From NCBI GenBank assembly GCA_951213105.1, contig OX578140.1:121131653-121195652 (forward strand): a stretch of DNA of 64,000 nucleotides. Direction: 5' to 3'. Positions 44,501 to 54,529 of the stretch are shown piece after piece. A program made the translations under genes and the position numbers. The DNA comes from Amaurobius ferox. Its lineage: Eukaryota; Arthropoda; Arachnida; Araneae; Amaurobiidae. The notes under the pieces were generated by a model. It searched no databases and was not told the DNA's origin. It saw only the letters and a list, made by a program, of their open reading frames with translations. Numbering within the stretch: position 1 is the first letter of the stretch; each line of letters begins with the position of its first letter.

Positions 44501-45958
44501 TGTAAAAGCAAATAATTCTTTTGTGTCTTCAGGTAAAACCAATTGGTTGAATGCACTATGAAAATCCAGTTTCGAATAGTATCTATGTCCGGCTAATTTA
44601 GTTATAATTTCATTTACACGGGGAATTTTGTAAGGAAAAAGAGTGGATATGTTATTAATTAATCTCAGATCTAAACATAAACGGTACTCTCCACTTGTTT
44701 TACGCACTAAAATCATCGGCGATGCAAAATTTGATTTTGTTCTGGCAATTATCCCTGCTTCTTCTAACTCTTTTAATTGATTTTTTGCGGTATCCTGCAG
44801 TGCGTACGGAACGTCGTATGGCCTGGAACGTATTGCGTGGTCATGTGCAAGCTTTATCACCGGTTTTACGATGTCCGTCGCTCCTAAAGTTTTTAATGAT
44901 TTTGAAAAAACGTCCGAATATTGCATTACAAATTTGAGGAAATCTTGTTTAATGTTTGGGTCCATGTGGTCAGTATTAAAATCTTCTGTTTTCAAATCTT
45001 TTTTTCTTTCTTCAATTATCTCCGGTTTAGCCTGTATTAAATTTATCATCTCTTCGTATTTATGTGTCCGTTCACTAATTTCTGGTTCTTTAATGTCCTG
45101 TTGTTGTATCGTAAAATCTGTCGTAATGTTTCCTAAAGCCATGTTTTTATTTAATGTAATTGCCGCATTCGTGTTATTCTGAACTTCAATTTTAATTTCG
45201 TTCTCATTCATGTGGTGTATTCCATAATTCATTACAATGTATGATTTTTCTTTGGGTTCGAACAAAACCTCTGTTCCATTTTCTAGACTTTCCTCACTAT
45301 ATACTACAACATTCTCCCTCGAATTCGGTTTGATTTCTACTTTTCTTAAAATTTTGGCTAGATTCGGTCTTTCCTGTATTATCTCATTTATTTGTCTATC
45401 AATTTGCCTATCAGAATTTAAAATTATTTCTATGTCGCCCATCTTCAGAATGTTCTTTTGTGTATTCAAAATGGCTTGATTTTTCTGTAAAAAGTCAAAA
45501 CCCAATACTCCCTTAAATTTTTGTGTAAATCTTGCTGTTGTGACAAAAAAAATATGTTTGAACTGTTTTCCCTGAATTTTAAATGGAATTTCCACAGTCT
45601 TTATATATTCAATACTATGTCCTGTTAAAGTTGATATTGTAACACTCCTTGACACATATTTAATTTTGACATTATCTTTAATTTTATTGAACAATTCTAA
45701 TGATAATACACTAACGCTCGCTCCAGAGTCTATCATGAGTTCGCTTTGTATATTTTTAAATTGAGCTATTATTGTTGGCAATTCTGTTTTTTCAATTTGT
45801 TCTCCTACAGATGCAATCGTTTCCTCATGTTTTTCAGTACTTTCATCGTTATGTATCTCCAATTTCTTATTTTCTGTTTGTACAGGAATTTCAATTTTTC
45901 TCGGGAACTTTACCCTGTAATTTTTCTCTCTTTGTAAGTTATTATTTAAAGCTCCCAC
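41516..45958 (-). CDS. pol: Pol polyprotein of element 2
   Basis: 1480 codons from GTG at 45958, same length as the element 1 copy and about 99.6 percent identical by eye (differences NENE/NENK, LLAN/LLAD, CRKK/CRRK, SPYW/SPYR, ITAM/ITVM, STNC/STNF). Protease DSGA, RT YIDD, RNase H, HHCC and D,D-35-E integrase are all present. In RNase H-adjacent sequence LLANFLSRD carries N where relatives and element 1 have D (LLADFLSRD). It would be made by -1 frameshifting. The element has lost continuity with its 3' LTR, so it cannot easily transpose as such. Confidence 0.95.
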   Translation of the reverse strand: MGALNNNLQREKNYRVKFPRKIEIPVQTENKKLEIHNDESTEKHEETIASVGEQIEKTELPTIIAQFKNIQSELMIDSGASVSVLSLELFNKIKDNVKIKYVSRSVTISTLTGHSIEYIKTVEIPFKIQGKQFKHIFFVTTARFTQKFKGVLGFDFLQKNQAILNTQKNILKMGDIEIILNSDRQIDRQINEIIQERPNLAKILRKVEIKPNSRENVVVYSEESLENGTEVLFEPKEKSYIVMNYGIHHMNENEIKIEVQNNTNAAITLNKNMALGNITTDFTIQQQDIKEPEISERTHKYEEMINLIQAKPEIIEERKKDLKTEDFNTDHMDPNIKQDFLKFVMQYSDVFSKSLKTLGATDIVKPVIKLAHDHAIRSRPYDVPYALQDTAKNQLKELEEAGIIARTKSNFASPMILVRKTSGEYRLCLDLRLINNISTLFPYKIPRVNEIITKLAGHRYYSKLDFHSAFNQLVLPEDTKELFAFTTPYGNYQFERLVFGHVSSAPIFQQVMDTILADLREENIQAYIDDIIIPANSYSELIHKLKLVFDKLRKYNLTLTPSKCKFFVEKVAYLGFEISQKGITPTDENINKITSFPVPKTLRKLKRFLGICNFYRNSIKNYAQLTAVLSDLTRKDNKFKWDNKCEEAFQELQECFFKKPLLIQPDFDKDFYLNIDGSIQSIGGALLQYREGILKPIAYFSRKLSIQEQKYPAMKIELLAMHQGMKFFRNFLFGRKFFVLSDHLPLGQHLKIQNPPSVLQRWLLEISEYDYEFIHVPGKDNLLANFLSRDDFENKQTEQNEGKQNIENPRGEINLIEQIKGENTVKRNGYVNEDSVYIAQINTITEIPALDRILEEQIKDPKLKIIRENLQNRNFKEGKHYDTLYIDEETNLLMHVGNWKDRPWRDNLNKTIVIPRNLQKEILAITHVTHAGIDKTYKLLSDRYFWTGMYSDTQNFITSCEQCRKKKGKNQPVPLGRNPIPDGPVQILSTDICGPFQTSTSNNKYVLSVVDHFSKHIQMFPIPDITATTVADRLLNYFMNWGCPKTVLSDAGSQFTSNIHQIMTEKLGIVARIASVRSPWVNGIVEVTNKQLKHTLATLAENSPYWDTAVQCHVAVYNATVHSSTKETPNFLFFGRDLPTFFETNVTENNTETTYQDYISKKITAMNNAFKEANKNLILAKERQESQQLQRAKFRDLEIGSRVFMENNNNRYKKGNHTGPYRVINRINRFIYEIKLCDKPNSKIIKAHINRLRTLPDRKPHLKMPYINKYKSPLLPTPKNAQNSEPKPELKKDHGQNENIPFIMLEEEIANGQYRESCQTSAHNAKPHHTHENTLTLGSAKPVTAQVQNETTQSARENAIIPPKDSPNANILSAGGESGRHSTLETHENLELSEQGDGTRIEANTNEKAGEIERDAQEGPTQVDGGCIQMENVQGKDESAGNSQGDDISSTNCSRTVLLPTPVRPKHRYDLRSLKNLNLN

Positions 45959-45970
45959 AATTAGTTTAAA
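45903..45970 (-). promoter_or_regulatory. -1 ribosomal frameshift signal, gag-pol of element 2
   Basis: TTTAAAC on the minus strand (45970-45964), Gag stop at 45963-45961, and the same complementary arms (45956-45947 with 45912-45903), identical to element 1. Confidence 0.85.
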
Positions 45971-47118
45971 TTATCTCTTCTATTAGGGAAATTTCTGTAT
46001 TCAAATCTTGTATTCATCTCTCTCCCATTGTTTCTTTGCCCGCCCGATTCTCTGATTCTGTTTTGGTTTGACTCGTCCCTATTATATCGTTGTTCCCTAG
46101 AAAATCTACTTTGTGGAGGGGGTGCTGCATAGTAATTTCTGCTCTGTTGATAGTTTCCAAAGGCGTGGTTTGGCCTATAATCGTATGTGTCCGGCTGGGA
46201 GGAGTAAGTTCTGTGGTCATCATACGGCTGGGTTTGAAATGAGTGGGGAGGAGACTGTATTTGATTATGCCACTGTGTCCTCGCGTTGTTTATGTTTTGA
46301 CTCTGTGTTTGTTTAAAATGATCAGCTTTGTATATTCGGCATTCTCTCATGAAATGTCCCTGTTTATTACAGTAGTGGCATGTTACGAGTTTTTTTGTTT
46401 GTGTCGTGGGAATTTGTACTTTTTCTTGGATTTTTAATGTGTTTATTTCTTGGGTAATTGAATTTAAAATATGTGCGTTAAATTCCTGTTGCTCTTTGCG
46501 GAGCGTCTCAATTTCTTGTCTATATGTAGCACTATTTACATTTGCCGTTATCGCAGCTAAATTTGCCTGTTCCAAGTTTGTGGCTATTTTTACAGCTTCA
46601 TCAAAATTTTGTGCATTAGTTTTTATTATTTCTTTCTGGAATTCAGGTGTTACCGCCTCTAAGAATTTACTTAACCTTAATTTATCCATAATCTGTTGTG
46701 TCGCTTCACTGTGCTCTGTGTCGCCAATATAATTTAAAGTTAGTGTTGTTATTCTGTGCGCCAGCTGCTTAATCGTTTCTCCCTGTGTCTGTTTTGCGGT
46801 CGTGAAAAGGATCTGATTTGTTGTAATGTTCGGTTTTTCTGTAAAGAACTCTAATAACCTATCCCTAAATTTTTCGAAAGATGTTTCCCTTCTTAATTCT
46901 TGTGACCCTATATAAAATTTTCTTGCATTCCCTCTTAACCGCGATTTCACAATTGCTAACTTTTCCTCCTCTGACCAATCCCCCAAGCTGCTTAAAGATT
47001 TGATCTGGTCAAAAAAAATTTCTACATCATTCTCTATGCCATTGCATTCCCCTAATAGGTGTATAAGTCCTGGTAACCTGCCCCTCGTTGCTGGATGATT
47101 TTCTCCGCTTTCCGTCAT
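45961..47118 (-). CDS. gag: Gag polyprotein of element 2 (intact)
   Basis: 385 residues from ATG at 47118 (MTESGENHPATRGRLPG); an upstream GTG twelve bases earlier is open but less likely. The capsid-like region includes LRGNARKFYIGSQELRR, the CCHC knuckle CHYCNKQGHFMREC is at about residues 247-260, and the tail is rich in N, Q, R and Y. It is the structural protein of the particle and, by frameshifting, the N-terminal part of Gag-Pol. It gives the reference that shows element 1 gag to be frameshifted. Confidence 0.92.
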   Translation of the reverse strand: MTESGENHPATRGRLPGLIHLLGECNGIENDVEIFFDQIKSLSSLGDWSEEEKLAIVKSRLRGNARKFYIGSQELRRETSFEKFRDRLLEFFTEKPNITTNQILFTTAKQTQGETIKQLAHRITTLTLNYIGDTEHSEATQQIMDKLRLSKFLEAVTPEFQKEIIKTNAQNFDEAVKIATNLEQANLAAITANVNSATYRQEIETLRKEQQEFNAHILNSITQEINTLKIQEKVQIPTTQTKKLVTCHYCNKQGHFMRECRIYKADHFKQTQSQNINNARTQWHNQIQSPPHSFQTQPYDDHRTYSSQPDTYDYRPNHAFGNYQQSRNYYAAPPPQSRFSREQRYNRDESNQNRIRESGGQRNNGREMNTRFEYRNFPNRRDNLN

Positions 47119-47639
47119 TCTAAATTTCACTTTCTCGCAAAAATTCTATATCTAAAATTATCTCCTGTTTTTACACCTCAAAATGTTCCCCCAAAATATT
47201 TAAATACAATATCACATAAATTCAAAAACATAATTCTAATCATTTCACTATCTACGCATGCAAATACTTCAATCCTCATAATTAACTCCTCAAATATTAC
47301 ACAAATATTTATACAATTCAAAAATTTCTTAAAAGCTTCAAGTTCCCTAATAATTATATTTTCACATACAATATGGCATGTCTCATTAAGAACACATAAT
47401 GATTCACTATTTGCTTGCTTCTCATACTGTGAAATAAATTTTCTTAAATTTACCTATATTTATTTTAATTTTAAAATTCTTTCTTTAATTTAATCCTTAT
47501 TTTACACACAAAAAAATTTTTTTATTCAATCTTTTCATTTCTCATTAATTCCAAATATATTTATTCTCTTCATTAAAATTTAAATTCTGGCATATAACTG
47601 GTCTAAAACAGCAAAGTCGCCAGAAGGGTTAAATAATTT

Positions 47640-47836
47640 TGAATCGAGGTTTGATTGCTCATGAGCACCAATATGATAAGGGTGCAATAATTTTGAGTCC
47701 AGGTTCGAAACTGGTTTAAACGGCACCAAAATGATATGTGAGCAATAATTTTGAGTCCAGGTTCGACTGGTCACGGGCGCCAAAATGATATGTGAGCAAT
47801 AATTTTGAGTCCAGGTTCGACTGGTCACGGGCGCCA
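47640..47836 (-). promoter_or_regulatory. Primer-binding site amplified as tandem units, element 2
   Basis: Reading on the minus strand from 47836: TGGCGCCCGTGACC followed by AGTCGAACCTGG, repeated exactly 54 bp on (47782), then a variant TGGTGCCGTTTAAACC (47728) and a weaker unit (47670). The first nine bases fit the 3' end of tRNA-Lys, while GTGAC and the T-arm-like block fit tRNA-Arg, so the primer is uncertain. Each unit also repeats the last bases of the LTR (CACATATCA) and TTT. Confidence 0.75.
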
Positions 47837-47839
47837 AAA

Positions 47840-48792
47840 TGATATGTGTGTCGTCACACGCCAGGTATTGGCGCTATATAGACCGATCTCGTAAAGTGGA
47901 GTAAATAAAGAAATACATAATACCAGTAATTAAAATGAAGAGGCTTAATTTTAAACAATAACAAAGAATTTATTTCATTAAGACAAACCTTATTTAATAA
48001 CTATTAACATCTGGTAAATTTCATATACCAACATCTTTAGTGTAGTACATTAAGACAATCAAATCTCCTCATTCTATGATCATAATATGAGCATTACAAC
48101 TATTAACCTATTAATGTGCATTAACTCACTATTCTTACTAGCCTACGTCTTAATGGCCCAGGTTAACCTTATTTAGGAGGGTCAGAGAGATAATAATAAT
48201 CAAAGTGCAAAAATATGTGTAGAATTGTCCTACCTCGATCATCTTTGCCGATGTCGGACTTTATGACCGCGCGCTCCGGCTCTGTCCCGTGGGCTCGCTC
48301 TCTCCGAGATCCGTCGCTCTTGCGACCTCTTCTTTTCACTCACAAAATTCAAGTCCTCGATTTCAAAAACTTAAAGTCCAAAGTTGCTCTCTGTCTCTAC
48401 CCCCTTAACAAGGCGCCCCTGTCCATAATTGGCTAAGTAAATTAAGGGCTACGCCCTTCAGGCTATATTATTGGTCAAGGCCCCCCTGAAATATGAGATA
48501 TGCAGTCTCCAGTTTTAAAATCGTTGAAAGTTCTCACGAGAATTTTCCCAAGGTTCGAGTGATATTAATTGACTCTGGGGTCAAGAAGTTCAACCCCTTC
48601 CGTTTGTTGTAACACCTAACGCTGACATGAACTTGAGAAGCACCCTCTCTTTTCGAAATGAATGTCCGGTGCAGCTGCGTTCGAGGGAATGTTACAAAAA
48701 TTGCCTCACTTCATGAGGGACCGTCTTCTTAGGTCCACTTCCTTTTTCAAAAGAGCAATGTTATATTGGGAATTGAAAATTACAATATAACA
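47840..48792 (-). repeat. 5' LTR of element 2 (953 bp)
   Basis: On the minus strand it begins TGTTATATTG at 48792 and ends CACATATCA at 47840. Same length class and sequence as the element 1 LTRs, with the same 10-bp stem at its edge. The flank to the right is GTGTT; its partner duplication would lie beyond the gap. Confidence 0.9.
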
Positions 48793-49290
48793 GTGTTATC
48801 CCCCTCCCCACCCTCCGATGGGCTTCTTGCGGGTTACTCTAGTTAGATTTTAGTACAATGCGGAAAACTAGAACGTGCCTTACTTTGCGGAAATCGTCAA
48901 AATTTGAAATAAAAAACTAGATTAAAAGTATTAATTAATTGTTTTATACGTAATGTTTAACAATGGAAAGATTAAAACCAACTGCATTATTCTAGAATGA
49001 ACCGTTATCGATATATTTTTTTTTTGGCATTTTTGCAACACTGACATTTTGAAATACATCCAATCATCAAAGGAAAAAAAATGAATTGAAATTGCGAATT
49101 CGGTGTGATTTCAAATAAGTATCCTTGTTATTTTTTGCAATTAAATCCAATTTAATGCATTACGAAAGAAAATTAAATTGAGTTTGTGGGGGGAAGTCTC
49201 GTGCTGTTCACATCAGATTTTCTCATCTGTAATGTAAATAAAAAAATCTACTTTTCTCAAGTGTTCCATTAATATGAATTTTATTTTATA
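48793..49290. repeat. Dispersed repeat fragment ending in the TCTGATGTG-type terminus
   Basis: 48840-48990 resembles 17300-17460 (TTTGCGGAAATCGTCAAAAT-like and TACGTAATGTTTAA-like blocks). 49085-49217 resembles 16900-16998 and 54170-54239 (TGCAATTAAA, AATTTGAGT, then the reverse complement of the terminal motif at 49217). Non-coding. Confidence 0.55.
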
Positions 49291-52200
49291 CTAGCAGCAT
49301 ATCCGTTTTTCGTACGGAGTATATAATATAAAGAAACTTAAAATTCACAGTCATGTGCAAATTCCTATAGTATCCTAAATGACATTGTTAATAAAAATAT
49401 TCTATTAAAATATTTAATTTAATGCTCCTAAAAAGAAGTTTAAGAATATATGTTCTCGCTATACAAAATTATCTTCACCGGCAGATCTGAAGAATAACAT
49501 ATCCTGGTCCCGCTTATAAACAAATTTATAAAAAACTAGCAGCATACCCGTTCTTCGTACGGAGTATATAATATAAAGAAATTTATAATTCGCAATCATG
49601 TGCAAATTCTGTTAAAATATTAAATTTATTGCTCATAAAGAGAAGTTTAAGAATATCTGTTCTCACTATGCAAAATTATCTTCACGGGCAGATCTGAAGA
49701 ATAAAACATCCAGGCCCCTTTTGTAAGCAAATTTACAAAAAAAAAAAAAAGGAATTGAATCAATATATGCAACCCCGTACTACTTATATTGTCGCAGATT
49801 AGAAAATATGCCAGTGTGTTAGTAGAAGCTTACCCGTATTGCAAAGTGAGTCTCAAAAATATTTGCCAAAATAAAAGAGATGACGCAATGAATTGAAAGT
49901 ATCAAAAATTCCCGTAATCTTAATACCAGAAGGTCGTAATTGATTCCAATATATGCCAATATATATCAAAATATATGACAATGTACCTGTACTACTTATA
50001 TTCTCGTAGATTAGAAGATATACCCATGCATTTGTAGAAGATTACTCGTACAACGTGCTATATATGAGTTTCAACAATTTTTGTCATAATAAAACAATTC
50101 CATAATAATTTGAAAATATCAATAATCCCTGAATCAACAGTCCCCGAAAATATCAATAATAATGATGTTTAAACCTGAAGACCGTAATTGATATTGCCAG
50201 TCAAAAATTCAATGTCAATGAAATTTATTTTATATACATATTTTTATTATTCAAATCGGAAAAGATTTAATAAAAATCGCATGCCGCATAACATATTGGA
50301 TCCGTTGTTAAGCGACATGATATCATTTGCTTCAAATAAATTTATGGAAATCATATCATCTGAATAATGTAATCCCCATGGAAGGTTTGGCGACATTTTC
50401 GTCAATTTAGCGATAACTTTCGCCAAATTTATCGCCAAGTGGGACTGTAGAACTGATAGTCCCATTTTGCGACAAATTGACGAAACAGCATCACAATACT
50501 ATCCCCTAACAAAACACAATTTATGTCATTTATTAAGCGCGATTTCATCAATTTCATGATATTTTTATGGATTTAGAAATATTTTTATCAATTTGGTGAT
50601 ATTAAAAAAAATTCCTTAAATGTGTTGATAAGTAGGATGGATGGACTGACCGAGAAATGCTACAGAAACATCATTTCACTATTTTATTCTAAGAAAACAA
50701 ATTTAATTTCATTGATTTGGGTCATTTTTATCAATTTGGAGACATTTCCACTAATTTGGTAAAGTTTAAGAAACGTTACCAAGTTATTTAGAGATATTCC
50801 GCCAAATTCGTAGCTCTGAATTTGCAGATCTGAAGAATAAAATATCGTGATCCCGTTTGTATATACTAAATGAAAACACTAAAACTGTATTAGAAGATAC
50901 ATACACAATTCTACTCTTTTTCTGCTTCAACAATCGGCTAAATGAATTTATTGGTAAACACAATATATGAGTTAATTAGCTAAACACAATATATGAACTT
51001 GAAACCTCTTTGCTAAAATAAATGAAAGTAATGTACGCAGTCCGCAATACATATAATTAAACGAACAATCAAACCGTTCATTTATAAAATATATTTTTAT
51101 ATCCATTTATTTATTATACAAATAGAAAAAATAATAATAAATATTAACAACACATTTAATTTCATTCCGTTGCCGAGCAACATGATATAAGATAGAATCT
51201 TCCTCATAAAATGCGAAATTAAATAGCCATTTTGATTTCTTTATACTTTTCATCGTTGAGTAAAAGCTTGTGAAAGATGAACCATGGAGGTAGATTTTTC
51301 CATTTAAATTCATGTTCCAAACAATTCATGTCTTCCTATAGTGACTAATTAATGCAAAAATCCTGCACCAAACTCGGAAATAAAGTTTTATTTCAGTTTG
51401 GCATTTTAAACAAACGATTTTCATCCTTTTCTTTTGGATAAACCACGGAGTTGGAAAGTAGAACATCTAAAAAAAAGTTCCGTTTTTTATTAATATCTCG
51501 ACAAACCCTGGTCTTAGAAACTCGAAATTTGGACTAAATTTATGGGGGGGGCTATTTCAAGGCAATTCGCAAAATTTCATTAAATTCGATTCAGCCGTTT
51601 TCCCGTAATGATGAGACAAACGAAAATTTCGTTTTTTACTAATATCTCGAGAACCACTGGTCGTAGAAACTCAAAACACGGACTAAATTTTAAGTGGGGC
51701 TATTTCTAGGCTACCCACAAAAATTTATCAAATTCGGTTCAGCCGTTCTCCCGTGCTGATGGGACAGACAGACAGACAGACAGATTTTCAATTTTATTTA
51801 TATAGATATGCAATTGAATCAATAGATGCAAAATAAAAGCGAGAAAATTGTATGGAAGCCGTACTACTCATTTGCGAATATTAGAAGATATACCCGTGTA
51901 TTAGTAGAAAATTACACGTACTACAACATATGAGTTTCTAAAATATTTGCCAAAATAAAACAGGTGACACAATAAATTGAAAATATCAATAATTACCGTA
52001 ATCTTTAAACCTAAAGGCCGAATTAATTCCAATATATGCCAAAATGAAAACGCTACAATTGTACGGGAAAATTGTATACCCATACTACATATATTGTCTT
52101 AGATTAGAAAATATGCCCGTGTGTTAGAAGATTACCCGTATTGCAATATGAGTTTCAAAAATATTTGTCAAAATAAAACAGTTAACGTAATAAATTGAAG

Positions 52201-52927
52201 ATATCAACAATCCCCGCAATCTGTAAATCAGAAGGCCGTATTTGATTCCAATACATTCCAATATATGTCAAAATATAAGTCAATATATGTTAAAATATAT
52301 GCCAATATACTTGTACTACTTATATTCTAGATATATGGAGATAACATACCTGTGCATTTGTAGAAGACTACCCATATTACATGCAATATATGAATTTCAA
52401 CAATTTTTGTCAAAATGAAACAGTGACGTAATAAATTGAAAATATCGATAATCCCCGAATCAATAGTCCCCGAAAATATCAATAATAGTAATGTTTAAAC
52501 ATGAAGACCGTAATTGATGTTATCCAGTCAAAAATGCAATAACGGTGAAATTTATTTTATATACATATCTGTATTATTTAAATCGGAAAGGATTTAATAA
52601 AAATCGTCTACTGCATAAACACATTAGATTTAAATCCTTTTCTAAGTGATATGATATAATTTCCTTCAAATAAATTGGCGGGAAAAAAAATATCGTCCGC
52701 ATAATGCTATTCTATGGAAGGTTTAATTGTTCCTTTTGAATAAACCCTTGATCTTATAAACTCGAAACATTTACTAAATTTTAAGTGGGGCTATTTCAAG
52801 GCTACCCATAAAATTTCATTAAATTCGATTTAGCCTTTCTCCCGTGATGATGAGACAAACATACATACACAGAAACAGACTGACAGAAAGACAGACAGAC
52901 AGATTTTCAATTTTATTTATATAGATT
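49291..52927 (+). repeat. Interspersed repeat cluster with CTAGCAGCATACCCG starts and GACA tails
   Basis: ACTAGCAGCATAYCCGTTYT occurs at about 49291 and 49537, each followed by CGTACGGAGTATATAATATA. Modules with GTACTACTTATATT, GAAGATATACCCGTG and CAATAATCCCCG-type words recur near 49780, 49985, 51865, 52080 and 52310. Two ends read CAGACAGACAGATTTTCAAT then TTTATTTATATAGAT (51772-51806 and 52890-52927). 50388-50810 holds degenerate 20-bp repeats like those inside HX. No reverse transcriptase was recognised; the short frames are not genes. Confidence 0.65.
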
Positions 52928-53289
52928 TTAAAATATGAATATATATTTAACACTGATAATTCATTTTAAAATATACACTAACTTCATTGAAAGTACCTCG
53001 AAACCGAATGTACTTTGCAAGCTGCAGATGAGCTATGTATGACCCGTCTGCAGCACAATCGGTTTTGAGGTATGGGGATTTTAAGAATGGGGATTTATCG
53101 CACAACTCCAAATTTAATGATTTTGGCTATAATAACACGGTAAGGTGCGTAAGGTTTACCTCAATTACAAGTTATACATTTGTATTTCAAACTAATGCCC
53201 AATATTTCTAAATATGAAAGTCCTTCTATGAGTAGAATCTAGTTCAGTTTATCAATAAGTATGGAAAACACATCTACAAATATTTCAAA
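52928..53289. other. No recognisable feature
   Basis: AT-rich sequence; no gene or repeat recognised. Confidence 0.45.
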
Positions 53290-54174
53290 ATATTATTAAC
53301 AATGACTACACATTTAATAAAATGTCTTTATTTTGAAGACACCATTTAGAATGCTACACGAGTTTACAAGAATGTCAGAGCGCTTTCAGACTTTATAACG
53401 TCCTTCATCAGTGGCAACTACGTATTATTACAAGAATTACGTGTTACAGTTATACGTGTTACACAAGCAACTACGTGTTAGTTTAGAAGAATGCTAAAGG
53501 GCTTTCAGATGTTATAACGTACTTCATCAGTGGCAAGTGCACGAGTTTACAAGAATGCCAAAGCGCTTTCAGACGTCATAGTGTACTTCATCAGTGGCAA
53601 CTACATAAGTTTATAAGAATGTCAAAGCGCTTTCAGACGTCATAACATACTTCATCAGTGGCAACTACACGAGTTTACAGAAATACCAGAGCGCTTTCAG
53701 ATGTCATAATATACTTCATCAGTGGCAACTATACGAGTTTACAAGAATGCCAATGCGCCGCTTTCAGACGTTATAACGTACTTCATCAGTGGCAACTACA
53801 CGAGTTTATAAGAATGCTAACGCGCTTTCAGATGTTATAACGTACTTCATCAATGGCAACTACACGAGTTTACAAGAATGCCAAAGCGCTTTCAGACGTC
53901 ATAACATACTTCATCAGTGGCAACTACACGAGTTTACAAGAATGCCAGAGCGCTTTTAGACGTCATAACGTTCTTCAACAGTGGCAAAATGTCTTTATTT
54001 TAAAAACACCATTAATGACCTACATGAGTTTACAAGAATGCCAGAGCGCTTTCAGACGTCATTCCAAACGTCCTTCATTAAATAGCTCTAGTATTCTTGT
54101 AAACTCGTGTGAGTCATTAATGTTGTTTTTAAAATAAAGACATTTTACTAAATTTGTAGTCTTTGTTAAAAATA
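53290..54174. mobile_element. Fold-back-type element with internal ~64-bp tandem repeats
   Basis: The outer ~85 bp are inverted copies: TTAACAATGACTACACATTT with AAAATGTCTTTATTTT on the left, the reverse complement of TTAACAAAGACTACAAATTT with AAAATGTCTTTATTTT on the right. Between them about ten units of CACGAGTTTACAAGAATGCC, AGCGCTTTCAGACGTCATAA, CTTCATCAGTGGCAACT recur every 64-65 bp. An internal direct copy of the end lies at 53983-54035. AAATAT-like flanks may be a target duplication. Non-coding; a transposase is absent. Confidence 0.8.
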
Positions 54175-54345
54175 TCTTTCAGTTTAGAAAGAAAATTAAT
54201 TTGAGTCTGCAGAGAAAATCAGGTGCTTCTCCCATCAGATTTTTTTTTCTGTTCCGTTGCTTTTCTTTGTGATATTCAACATGAATTTATGAGATTAAGT
54301 TTTATGGAAGATATATGGTAAGTAAAATATGTTTTTCTAAGTTAC

Positions 54346-54529
54346 CTCGATCTAGACCGACAAGAGATGCTCCCTTCGGCTTTGTCGGCCTCGTCCTCCT
54401 CTTCCACGTCGCCATCCGTTCCAGGTTCAAGGTCATCTTGAAGTGCACGGGGCGAAGACCCACTGGGCCCTTGCATGGGGCTCACGAGGACGGCAAGCTT
54501 ACGGTAACTCGTAGAACAACTACGCGAGG
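54346..54529 (-). CDS. Putative coding exon B, unidentified host gene
   Basis: On the minus strand an acceptor TTTGTTCCAG is followed by 184 nt open in one frame, ending at a donor AG then GTAACT. The peptide reads SRSCSTSYRKLAVLVSPMQG, then PSGSSPRALQDDLEPGTDGD, an acidic E/D run, and CRSRSR. It is S/G/P-rich and acidic, as in a disordered cytoplasmic linker. It begins with two bases completing a codon, matching the one-base overhang of exon A (58144-58365), and ends with two bases. It could be part of the ERG N-terminal linker, since it lies upstream of the ERG exon on the same strand, but no homology was recognised. GC content is far above its surroundings. Confidence 0.5.

Larger units (their letters stand above)
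39980..48792 (-). mobile_element. Ty3/gypsy LTR retrotransposon, element 2 (older, interrupted)
   Basis: Minus-strand copy with 5' LTR 48792-47840, leader with four tandem primer-site units, intact gag and pol, and the post-pol region down to 39980. There element 1 interrupts it; the sequence resumes at 28419 and runs to the gap at 27833. The 3' LTR is not visible. Both coding frames are intact although the element is split in two. Confidence 0.9.

Noticed and set aside
47580..47837. 85-codon frame across the element 2 leader (18-residue repeats)
   Set aside because: Open only because the 54-bp unit is a multiple of three; the frame lies in the primer-site repeats and element 1 lacks most of it.
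53340..54060. 64-bp tandem units as a CRISPR array
   Set aside because: The units are contiguous without unique spacers and lie between inverted ends, typical of a fold-back element.
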